Assembly: GCF_000006985.1 (NCBI RefSeq)
Contig: NC_002932.3
Span: forward strand, 782,890-846,889
Length of the DNA: 64,000 nucleotides
Reading direction: 5' to 3'
From: Chlorobaculum tepidum TLS
GTDB taxonomy: Bacteria > Bacteroidota > Chlorobiia > Chlorobiales > Chlorobiaceae
Both the position numbers and the translations under genes were made by a program. This document shows, in pieces, positions 8,396 through 16,015 of this stretch. The first letter of the stretch is position 1, and each line of letters begins with the position of its first letter. The notes under the pieces were generated by a model. It was not told the DNA's origin. It did not search any database and worked only from the letters and a program-made list of their open reading frames with translations.

Positions 8396-9943
8396 TCACA
8401 TTTTCAGCGCCGTCAGCAGCGCTTCGATGGTAACTTCGCCCTCTGTGTCGATCTGGATGCAGAGGGCTTTTTCGTCTCCGGCGGGCGACTCAATGGCGTG
8501 AAGCTGGGCTTCGAGAACCTTCTGGTCAGCTTCGGAGGCGTCGCTTCCTTTTTTGTGTCGCGTTCGTACCCGCTCGCGCAGCGTCTCGTGCGTGGCTTGG
8601 AAGCAGAGAATGCGGCACTCGCAGTTCATCGCTCTTGCCAGGCGGATGAAAGGGGCTCTCTTGCGGGCATCGGGGAAGGTGGCATCGACGATCACCGGAA
8701 AGCCTGCTGACAGCGCGGTCGAGGCGGCGTCGAGCATGACGTCGTAGGTTTTCTGCGTCGCTTCAGGCGTGTAGATGTCGAACCCTTTTCCGGCGCTGCG
8801 TTCGAGGCTGTCGATGCCGAAGAGGCGCTTGCGCTCGACGTCCGAGCGGATGTGGATGAAGCCGCCCAAGTCGGCGAGTCGCGCTGCCCAGGTCGATTTG
8901 CCGCTGCCCGAGACGCCGTAGGTGATGAGCAGCATCGGTTTTCGGGGCTGCGTGTAGCCGAGCGCGAGCCGAATGTAGGAGTGGTGCTCGGCGAGCGTTT
9001 TGGCTTTTTCCTCCTCGTCCGACTCCTGCGCAACGCGGATCGAGGTGACCTTGGCCCGCACCATCGCCCGGTACACGCAATACAAACGCAGCACCTGCAA
9101 GCCGTTGTAATCGCCGTTTTTCGAGAGCCAGGCGTTCAGAAAATGCCACGCCAGTTCGGGGTGGCCGGAGTGTTCCAGGTCCATGAAGAGGAACGCGACG
9201 TCGCTCATGACGTCGATGATGCTCAGCACGTGGCTGAACTCGATGCAGTCGAAAATCGTGATCTTGCCGTCGCGTATTACCATGTTGCCGGTGTGCAGGT
9301 CGCCGTGGCACTCGCGCACCATGCCGAGCGCCTTGCGCTCCCGCATGACGCCGCCGAGCCGCCGGTGTTCGGTGAGCGTCCAGTGGCGGATTTTTTCGAT
9401 GTCGCTCCGCTCTTCGATGGTGCGGGCGACCTCTTCGGTCAGGTCGAGATTTTCGAGCATCGGCTTGAGGATCACCTCCGGCGTGCCGAACTTCGCCGAG
9501 GGATCGGCTCGCGGAGCCTCGGCATGGAAGGCGGCGATCACCTCGGCGGCCTCGCCGATCTCGCGCTTTGTCAGCTCGCCCCGGCGCAGCAGCCGGTCGA
9601 GCTCGAACCTCCGGTCGAACTGCACCATGCGGATCACGTAGTCAATCGCCTCGCCATCGCCGCCGATCCGGATTTTTCCATCCGACTCTGTTACCGGCAG
9701 CACGTCGAGATAGAGGTCAGGGCAGAGCCGCCGGTTCAGGCGCAACTCCTCTTCACAGAAATGCTTGCGCCGTTCGAGCGTCGAGAAGTCAAGGAAGCCG
9801 AGATTGACCGGCTTCTTGAGTTTGTAGGCGAACTGGCCGGTGAGGAAGATCCATGATATATGGGTCTCGACCACCTCGATCACCTTTTCGACCGGATGAT
9901 GATACGCTTCCGGGCGGCGAAGGGCTTCGGCTGGCTGGATCAT
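8396..9943 (-). CDS. Two-domain protein: APH-like kinase plus P-loop ATPase
   Basis: 515 residues. The N-terminal two-thirds resemble aminoglycoside-phosphotransferase-like kinases (COG2187 type), with the Brenner-type motif HGDLHTGNMV (about residue 215) and a following IFDCIEF with the Mg2+-binding Asp. The C-terminal third is a P-loop nucleotide kinase (COG0645 type) with Walker A GVSGSGKST near residue 345. This fused architecture is known in bacteria but its substrate is not established. It is transcribed away from fumarase and converges on the iron transporter. I see no resistance context, so a metabolic or regulatory small-molecule kinase is more likely than drug resistance. Confidence 0.8.
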   Translation of the reverse strand: MIQPAEALRRPEAYHHPVEKVIEVVETHISWIFLTGQFAYKLKKPVNLGFLDFSTLERRKHFCEEELRLNRRLCPDLYLDVLPVTESDGKIRIGGDGEAIDYVIRMVQFDRRFELDRLLRRGELTKREIGEAAEVIAAFHAEAPRADPSAKFGTPEVILKPMLENLDLTEEVARTIEERSDIEKIRHWTLTEHRRLGGVMRERKALGMVRECHGDLHTGNMVIRDGKITIFDCIEFSHVLSIIDVMSDVAFLFMDLEHSGHPELAWHFLNAWLSKNGDYNGLQVLRLYCVYRAMVRAKVTSIRVAQESDEEEKAKTLAEHHSYIRLALGYTQPRKPMLLITYGVSGSGKSTWAARLADLGGFIHIRSDVERKRLFGIDSLERSAGKGFDIYTPEATQKTYDVMLDAASTALSAGFPVIVDATFPDARKRAPFIRLARAMNCECRILCFQATHETLRERVRTRHKKGSDASEADQKVLEAQLHAIESPAGDEKALCIQIDTEGEVTIEALLTALKM

Positions 9944-10339
9944 GCTTTTTGCGGGTTTTGACGAGTTGGTTCTTTTACTCCGAAAGCTAAGGCAAAAATT
10001 CCGGGATAACCAGAACGGGGCGTTAACGGCACCGTCTCGCTGGTTCCTGCGTATTTCCCGCTGAAGTCATTGCCGGTTCAGGGTTTCTCAAAAAAAATTG
10101 TAAATTTCACGTTTTACTGCCAGCCTTCGATTATCGCTTGAATTATCATCAGCAAATAAGGGCGTAATCGATGATAGAGTTTTCCAGATTCTTTGTCTGC
10201 ACGGCCCGCTTCGCCAGATGATGGGCAACTTCACCGGAACGGCGCTCCGTTTCTCGCGGATCGTCCTGCGGGATGGCAACGACAAGGCTGATTGCAGCAG
10301 ACGCGTTCACAATCTTCGTTCACTCCAAGCTTGCCGACT
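9944..10339. other. Divergent intergenic region between the kinase-like gene and fumarase
   Basis: About 395 bases that must hold the divergent promoters. A 65-codon minus-strand frame at 10088-10285 is basic and featureless and is not supported. No RNA structure was recognised. Confidence 0.4.
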
Positions 10340-11872
10340 ATGAAACAGTTCAGGGATTCAATGATCGCCTTGATCACCGAGACCTCCACGAATCTGCCGA
10401 GCGACGTTCGCAAGGCCATCGCCGATGCCGTTGGCAATGATGCTGCCGATTCGAGGGCCGGACTTGCCATGTCTGCCATCACGCTCAATATCGACATGGC
10501 GGTCGATAATGTCGGCCCGGTTTGCCAGGATACCGGTATGCCTACCTTCTTCGTGCACACGCCGAAAGGCGCTGACCAGCTCGCCATGAAGCGCGACATC
10601 GAGGAGGCTGTCGTCGAGGCAACCCGAACCGGCAAGCTTCGTCCCAATGCGGTCGATTCGCTGACCGGTAAGAACTCCGGCAACAACCTTGGCTGCCATG
10701 TGCCGGTGATCCATTTCGAGCCGTGGGATCGCGACGAGATCGAGGTGAAGCTCATCCTCAAAGGCGGCGGCTGCGAGAACAAAAACATCCAGTACTCGCT
10801 GCCTGCCGATATTCCCGGACTTGGCCGCGCGGCTCGCGACCTCGACGGCGTGCGTAAGTGCATCCTCCACGCCGTGTACCAGGCGCAGGGACAGGGGTGC
10901 AGCCCCGGCTTCATCGGCGTCGGCGTCGGTGGCGACCGCACCAGCAGCTTCGAGCTGGCCAAGAAGCAGTTGCTCCGCTCGGTCGATGACACCAATTCCG
11001 ATGCGGTGCTGGCCGAACTCGAACAGGAGATTCTCGACAAGGCTAACCGCCTGAACATCGGGCCGATGGGCTTTGCCGGCAAGACCACGCTGCTTGGCTG
11101 CAAGATCGGCACATCGCATCGCGTTCCGGCTAGCTTCTTTGTCTCGGTAGCCTACAATTGCTGGGCCTATCGCCGTCTTGGCGTCATCATCGACCCGAAA
11201 GAGGGTTCGATTTCCGAGTGGCAGTACCGCTATCCGGGCGAAATCAAGCGCATGGCGCGCGGCGCGGGCATTCCGCTGACGGGCCGTGAGGTGGTGCTCA
11301 CCGCGCCGGTCAGCGAGGAGACGATCCGCTCGCTCAAGGTTGGCGACATCGTGATCGTTGATGGCGAAATGCACACCGGACGCGATGCCTTCCACCACTA
11401 CATCATGCACCATGATCTGCCCGAGGGTCTCGACATCCGCGGCGGCATCATCTACCACTGCGGCCCGGTGATGCTCAAGAACGAGGCGGGCGAGTACACG
11501 GTCGTTGCTGCCGGGCCGACCACTTCGATTCGCGAGGAGCCTTACCAGTCGGACGTGATCGAAAAGCTCGGACTTCGCGCGGTGATTGGCAAGGGCGGCA
11601 TGGGGCCGAAGACGCTTGCGGGCTTGCAGAAGCACGGTGCGGTCTATCTCAACGCCATCGGCGGTGCGGCGCAGTACTACGCCAGGTGCATCGAAAAGGT
11701 GACCGGCGTCGATTTCTTGGAAGAGATGGGCGTGCCGGAGGCGATGTGGCACTTGCAGGCCAAAGCCTTCCCGTGCATCGTCACGATGGACGCGCACGGC
11801 AACAGCCTGCACAAGCAGGTCGATGAGGAGTCCTTCGCGATGCTTGAAAACATCGGCAAGGAGCAGGCGTAA
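10340..11872 (+). CDS. Fumarate hydratase, class I (Fe-S type)
   Basis: 510 residues from ATG 10340 (MKQFRDSM); a TTG at 10292 would only add a short extension. It interconverts fumarate and malate using a labile [4Fe-4S] cluster. In a green sulfur bacterium it works in the reductive TCA cycle of CO2 fixation, in the malate-to-fumarate direction. The class I signature VCQDTGMPTFFV has a cluster-type Cys at residue 62. Further conserved elements are GGGCENKN (Cys 145), QGCSPGFIGVGVGG and the C-terminal beta-domain stretch GKGGMGPKTL. Both alpha and beta domains are in one chain. The pyruvate carboxylase B gene follows after 105 bases that hold a GC-rich hairpin. Confidence 0.93.
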   Translation: MKQFRDSMIALITETSTNLPSDVRKAIADAVGNDAADSRAGLAMSAITLNIDMAVDNVGPVCQDTGMPTFFVHTPKGADQLAMKRDIEEAVVEATRTGKLRPNAVDSLTGKNSGNNLGCHVPVIHFEPWDRDEIEVKLILKGGGCENKNIQYSLPADIPGLGRAARDLDGVRKCILHAVYQAQGQGCSPGFIGVGVGGDRTSSFELAKKQLLRSVDDTNSDAVLAELEQEILDKANRLNIGPMGFAGKTTLLGCKIGTSHRVPASFFVSVAYNCWAYRRLGVIIDPKEGSISEWQYRYPGEIKRMARGAGIPLTGREVVLTAPVSEETIRSLKVGDIVIVDGEMHTGRDAFHHYIMHHDLPEGLDIRGGIIYHCGPVMLKNEAGEYTVVAAGPTTSIREEPYQSDVIEKLGLRAVIGKGGMGPKTLAGLQKHGAVYLNAIGGAAQYYARCIEKVTGVDFLEEMGVPEAMWHLQAKAFPCIVTMDAHGNSLHKQVDEESFAMLENIGKEQA

Positions 11873-11902
11873 GTCTCAACCGGAAAACAGTTTACTTTCT
11901 AT

Positions 11903-11942
11903 GCCGCGCCGCGTCAGCCGCAACAGCCTGCCGCGGCGCGGC
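11903..11942 (+). repeat. GC-rich hairpin between fumarase and pycB
   Basis: Perfect 11-bp inverted repeat GCCGCGCCGCG (11903-11913) / CGCGGCGCGGC (11932-11942) with an 18-base loop. There is no T-run after it, so it may be a mRNA-processing or attenuating structure rather than a full terminator. Confidence 0.6.
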
Positions 11943-11977
11943 CATAATGGATCAGTTAAAACCAGCGAGAGCGTTAT

Positions 11978-13861
11978 ATGAAAAAAATACGGTTCATGGA
12001 TGTCTCATTCCGCGACGGGTTCCAGTCCTGTTACGGAGCAAGGGTCAAAACCGAGGATTTCCTGCCGGTGCTTGAAGCTGCCGTCGAGGCGGGCACCGAT
12101 AACTTCGAGATCGGCGGAGGCGCGCGTTTCCAGAGCCTCTACTTCTACTGTCAGGAAGACGCCTTCGAGATGATGGATGCCTGCCGCCGCGTGGTCGGCC
12201 CCGACATCAATCTCCAGACTTTGTCGCGAGGCGCAAACGTGGTCGGCCTCGTTTCGCAGTCGCGCGACATCATCGACCTGCACGCCAAAATGTTCAAGAA
12301 GCATGGCGTCAGCACCATCCGCAACTTCGACGCGCTCATGGATGTGCGCAATCTCGCCTGGTCGGGCCAGTGCATCGTCAACGCCGGGCTGAAGCACCAG
12401 GTGGTGATCGCCCTGATGGGCCTGCCGCCGGGGCTGAACGAGCCCTACTGCCACACGCCGCAGTTCTACCTCGACAAGCTCAAGGAGATTCTCGACGCGG
12501 GCATTCCGTTCGACAGCGTCGCCTTCAAGGACGCCTCCGGCACCACCACTCCCGCCGTGATCTACGAAACGATCAAGGGCGCTCGCAAGATGCTGCCCGA
12601 AGGCACCGTGCTCCAGTTCCACACGCACGACACCGCCGGAATGGGCGTGGCCTGCAACTTTGCGGCCATCGAGGCGGGCATTGACATCATCGATCTGGCG
12701 ATGGCTCCGGTCAGCGGCGGCACCGCCGAGGTGGACATCCTTACCATGTGGCACCGCCTGCGCGGCACCGATTACACCCTCGACATCGATCAGGAGAAGT
12801 ACCTCGAAGTCGAGCGGATGTTTATCGAGCACATGGACAAGTACTACATGCCGCCGGAAGCCAAAGAGGTCAACCCGGTCATTCCGTTCTCGCCCATGCC
12901 GGGCGGCGCGCTGACGGCCAACACCCAGATGATGCGCGACCACGGCACGTTGCACTTCTTCCCGGAGGTGATCCGCAACATGCGGGAAGTTGTCGCCAAG
13001 GGCGGCTTCGGCTCGTCGGTGACGCCGGTTTCGCAGTTCTACTTCCAGCAGGCCTTCGCCAACACCGTGCAGGGGCCGTGGAAAAAGATCGTGGACGGCT
13101 ACGGCAAGATGGTGCTCGGCTACTTCGGCAAGACCCCGGCAGCCCCCGATCCGGAGGTGGTGGCGCTCGCCTCGGAACAGCTCGGCCTTGAGCCGACCGT
13201 TCAGGACGTGCACGACATCAACGACCGCAATCCCGATCTTGGCATCGAGCACAACCGCAAGCTCCTCGAAGAGGCCGGATTGCCGGTGACCGACGAAAAT
13301 ATCTTTATCGCGGCCACCTGCGGCGCGAAGGGCATTAGCTTCCTCAAGGGCGACAAGCCGATGGGCATCCGCTACAAAGCGGACGTCGAGGCGGAGGAGA
13401 AGGCCAAGCATAGCGAGGAGGAGCTGAAGGTCACTTCGCATGGCAACTCGTTGCAGGATCGCCTCTCCGACCTCATCAAACCGGCTGGACGCAGCAACCT
13501 GTCAGGCAACTACATGGTGATGGTGGATGGCAAGTCGTTCAACGTGGTGATCGCCGATGGTATGGTCATGGCTCAGTCGATCGCGTCCGGCGCGCAGCCT
13601 TTCGTGATGCCTGTGCCGACGGCGGTCTCCGCACCCCAGCAGCATCGGGGCACGCCGGTCATGCCTTCCATGCCGGGCAACGTCTTCAAGATGGAGGTCG
13701 AAGCCGGTCAGAAGGTAGAGGAAGGGCAGGAGGTTGCCGTCATGGAGGCTATGAAGATGGAGTCCCCGGTCAAAGCGCCAAAGTCCGGTATCGTTACGGT
13801 AGTCCTCGCTAAGCCCGGAGACGCAGTTTCCGCCGCCCAGGCGCTGATGTATATCGAGTGA
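11978..13861 (+). CDS. pycB: Pyruvate carboxylase subunit B / oxaloacetate decarboxylase alpha type (biotin protein)
   Basis: 627 residues. Domains in order: HMGL-like carboxyltransferase TIM barrel (RFMDVSFRDGFQS at residue 5; metal-binding HTHDTAG near 215), conserved carboxylase domain, then a C-terminal biotinyl domain with the biotin lysine in VMEAMKMES near residue 590. The family includes the Na+-pump oxaloacetate decarboxylase alpha chain and the B subunit of two-subunit pyruvate carboxylase. With no membrane beta/gamma subunits nearby and an autotrophic host, the anaplerotic carboxylase role (pyruvate to oxaloacetate, next to fumarase) is favoured. It needs a separate biotin carboxylase subunit, not seen in this window. 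Confidence 0.85.
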   Translation: MKKIRFMDVSFRDGFQSCYGARVKTEDFLPVLEAAVEAGTDNFEIGGGARFQSLYFYCQEDAFEMMDACRRVVGPDINLQTLSRGANVVGLVSQSRDIIDLHAKMFKKHGVSTIRNFDALMDVRNLAWSGQCIVNAGLKHQVVIALMGLPPGLNEPYCHTPQFYLDKLKEILDAGIPFDSVAFKDASGTTTPAVIYETIKGARKMLPEGTVLQFHTHDTAGMGVACNFAAIEAGIDIIDLAMAPVSGGTAEVDILTMWHRLRGTDYTLDIDQEKYLEVERMFIEHMDKYYMPPEAKEVNPVIPFSPMPGGALTANTQMMRDHGTLHFFPEVIRNMREVVAKGGFGSSVTPVSQFYFQQAFANTVQGPWKKIVDGYGKMVLGYFGKTPAAPDPEVVALASEQLGLEPTVQDVHDINDRNPDLGIEHNRKLLEEAGLPVTDENIFIAATCGAKGISFLKGDKPMGIRYKADVEAEEKAKHSEEELKVTSHGNSLQDRLSDLIKPAGRSNLSGNYMVMVDGKSFNVVIADGMVMAQSIASGAQPFVMPVPTAVSAPQQHRGTPVMPSMPGNVFKMEVEAGQKVEEGQEVAVMEAMKMESPVKAPKSGIVTVVLAKPGDAVSAAQALMYIE

Positions 13862-13898
13862 TTGGGCGCGGGATGGATTTCCGACACAGCACAATTTG

Positions 13899-13932
13899 AA
13901 AGGGCAGGCTCAACAGGTCTGCCTTTTGTTTG
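13899..13932 (+). terminator. Probable terminator after pycB
   Basis: AAAGGGCAG (13899-13907) can pair with CTGCCTTT (from 13919) with one bulge, followed by TTGTTTGT. Moderate support. Confidence 0.6.
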
Positions 13933-14127
13933 TCTCTGATTAAGTGCTAAGTTTGGTGTAATCGCTTTTGTCGCCACCGCATATAAAGAGCGCGGCGTTG
14001 TAATGTTTTTAAATAGAATGCTTTATCATGTTTTGCGGGTTGGTCGAAAGTGTGTTATAAGGGCACAAATCAAGAATTGGGCGTCTTATACGCGAACCAT
14101 ATAATCAATGTTTTGTAACGGAGTGTC

Positions 14128-14313
14128 ATGGTACCAAATAAAGCACAAATACTGGAAAGACTGTGTAATTCACTGGCCCAAGCTGAAGCATTGAAGAACA
14201 AGCCAGAGCGCACTTCTTTTTCTGGTTTCGAGAGGTGGTGGCGAGCGACAGAAAAGCTTATTTCAGAAGCGTTTCTCGGGAGTTGCAAGCTGCAGGACTG
14301 CCTGTGGACATGA
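14128..14313 (+). CDS. Small hypothetical protein, possibly a truncated remnant
   Basis: 61 codons from ATG 14128 with GGAG 5 bases upstream. The peptide is mostly helical and charged, with FSGFERWWRATEKLISEAF around residues 30-48, then stops abruptly at LQDCLWT. The pattern resembles the N-terminal helices of longer uncharacterised proteins, so a truncated gene is plausible, but no family is identified. The flanks are AT-rich compared with the neighbours, and no close partner gene is seen. Low confidence that it is expressed. Confidence 0.35.
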   Translation: MVPNKAQILERLCNSLAQAEALKNKPERTSFSGFERWWRATEKLISEAFLGSCKLQDCLWT

Positions 14314-14481
14314 ACAAGGCCTTATAAAGTCATTGAACAAAAAGGGTGGGAAACGGGCTAAGAAACAGCCACCATTTCTGGCATCACTTTGACGGCTCCA
14401 AACAAGCAAAAAAAGGAAGAGACTCCATTTCGGAAACTCTTCCCCTTTCTCATTCTCTGACAGTCCCTTCAGCCCAATCCG

Positions 14482-15690
14482 TCATCCATTCGATTTAAGG
14501 ATCACCTCGCAGGCCGGGTTCAGTTGCATGAAGTGGTCGATTTCGGATTGGGGAATCCTTCCTGCCGACAGCTCCAGTTTTTCGAGGCTCATCAGGTTCA
14601 TCAGCGGCGCTATCGAGTCAACAAGCGTGCCGGTGATGAAAAGCTCTTCCAGCTCCACAAGTCCCGACAAGGGTTCGAGGGTGTGGATGGCGGTCTGTTC
14701 GATGCTCAGCTCCTTGAGCGCCACCAGATTTCTCAGCGGTTCGAGGCTGGTGATGGCCGTGCGGCTGCAACGGAGATATTCGAGATTTTCGAGCCGGGCC
14801 AGCGGTTCGAGTGAACTGACGCCGGTGCTGTTGATGCCGAGTTCGGAGAGATTGGTCAGATTTCGGAGCGCTTCGATCGAGGTAATCTCCGTTTTGTAAC
14901 AGCTCAGCTTTTCGAGTCTGAAAAGCCCGCTGACCGGCGTCAGGTCGCTCACCATCGTCTCGGAGCAGTACAGCTCCTCCAGATTGACCAGAGCGCTGAG
15001 CGGTTCGAGGTCGCTGATTTCGGTACTCGATACCCAGAGCAGCTTGAGAGACAGAATATCGCGCAGCGGGTCGAGGGAGGTGAAGTCGCAGTCGAAGGCA
15101 TACAGGCGTCTGAGGTTGCGGAGGTTCCGCAGCGGTTCGAGGCTTTCGACCGGCGTTTCGTCGCACCGGAGCTGTTCCAGGTTTTCGAGCAGGCTGACCG
15201 GCGCGAGGTTGTGGATTCGCATGTTGTTGCATCGGAGGCTGGTGGCGTTCAGAAAATCAAGCAGTTCTTCGTCCGAGGGATCGCGCTGGATTTTCAGGGT
15301 GTTTTTGACCACCTCCTTCCAGTCGTTGCCCAGCGCCTTGAACCAGTTGTGCCGCTTCTGCGGGTCTCGCAAGAGCACGGCTCGCGATGTGGCAAGCGCC
15401 TCCTGTTCGGCGGCGGTCAGGCGACTGTGGAAGCCCGAGTGCATCGGTCCGGTGTAGTCGTTCGGGAAGTTCACGAGCGGCGATTTGCCTGTGTCGAGGT
15501 TTTCGGCCAGGCACCGGATATACCAGTCGGCCTTTTTCTCCTCGATGATCCGGTAGTGCTTTTCGTGATTCTGTTCGTCGAGCGTATTGATGTCTTCGAG
15601 AATGTCGTTGCCGCATCTCGGACAGATCGCATTCTGCCGGGTCAGCGGAAAGCCGCAGACCGGACACTGCTTGTAGATATTCTGCTCCAA
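14482..15690 (-). CDS. Leucine-rich-repeat protein with N-terminal zinc ribbon
   Basis: 402 residues with a TTG start at 15690; the zinc ribbon begins immediately after it, so the start is well placed. Residues 9-27 hold two CxxC knuckles (CPVCGF and CPRCGN), a zinc-ribbon fold. A linker of about 100 residues follows. From about residue 150 to the end there are roughly ten 22-residue internalin-type leucine-rich repeats built on L-x-x-L-x-x-L with SLEPL and NLxxL steps. No signal peptide is visible, so it should be cytosolic and act by protein binding; partner unknown. It is transcribed divergently from the GH65 gene. Nothing links it to the neighbours functionally. Confidence 0.8.
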   Translation of the reverse strand: MEQNIYKQCPVCGFPLTRQNAICPRCGNDILEDINTLDEQNHEKHYRIIEEKKADWYIRCLAENLDTGKSPLVNFPNDYTGPMHSGFHSRLTAAEQEALATSRAVLLRDPQKRHNWFKALGNDWKEVVKNTLKIQRDPSDEELLDFLNATSLRCNNMRIHNLAPVSLLENLEQLRCDETPVESLEPLRNLRNLRRLYAFDCDFTSLDPLRDILSLKLLWVSSTEISDLEPLSALVNLEELYCSETMVSDLTPVSGLFRLEKLSCYKTEITSIEALRNLTNLSELGINSTGVSSLEPLARLENLEYLRCSRTAITSLEPLRNLVALKELSIEQTAIHTLEPLSGLVELEELFITGTLVDSIAPLMNLMSLEKLELSAGRIPQSEIDHFMQLNPACEVILKSNG

Positions 15691-16015
15691 TTAGGTATGG
15701 CCTTGAAGGTTGGGTTAGCCTGTGCTATCTTTGCGCAAAATAAGAAAAAAACACCTCAAACCACATCCGGCGGCCCGTGTCGGTTTTTCGTTCTGTGACG
15801 CTTAGGGCTCGTCGGCATCGGCAAATTTCGCTGAAACCAGCGGATTGCGAAACCGTGAACTTTCTGGCTTTCCGGCTTTGTTTTTTTTAAGTTCACGGTG
15901 GCTAAAGGGCAGACGTTCCTGCAAGGAAGAGCCTGAGCCGGCAACAAGTTTCTCTGTGAAAAGTCGTTAACTGTTCGATCAGCTTGTAATGGGTTTGATG
16001 CCCAGAGGAGGGTTC
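15691..16015. other. Divergent intergenic region with a 10-bp inverted repeat
   Basis: About 325 bases between the LRR gene and the GH65 gene. It holds the inverted repeat CCGTGAACTT (15853-15862) / AAGTTCACGG (15889-15898), whose spacer ends in a run of T. This could be an operator or a terminator-like stem. A strong Shine-Dalgarno AGAGGAGGG (16004-16012) precedes ATG 16016. Confidence 0.5.

Noticed and set aside
8396-9943. Aminoglycoside resistance gene
   Set aside because: The fused P-loop kinase, chromosomal context and lack of mobile flanks argue for a housekeeping or unknown small-molecule kinase.
10088-10285. 65-codon minus-strand frame between the kinase-like gene and fumarase
   Set aside because: Basic, featureless, no ribosome site; more likely promoter DNA.
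12005-13441. 478-codon minus-strand frame opposite pycB, and a similar one (10358-11812) opposite fumarase
   Set aside because: Both are GC-bias shadows of recognised enzymes.
14482-15690. Reading the repetitive DNA here as a non-coding tandem repeat or CRISPR-like array
   Set aside because: The period is explained by 22-residue leucine-rich repeats in one open frame with divergent DNA sequence.
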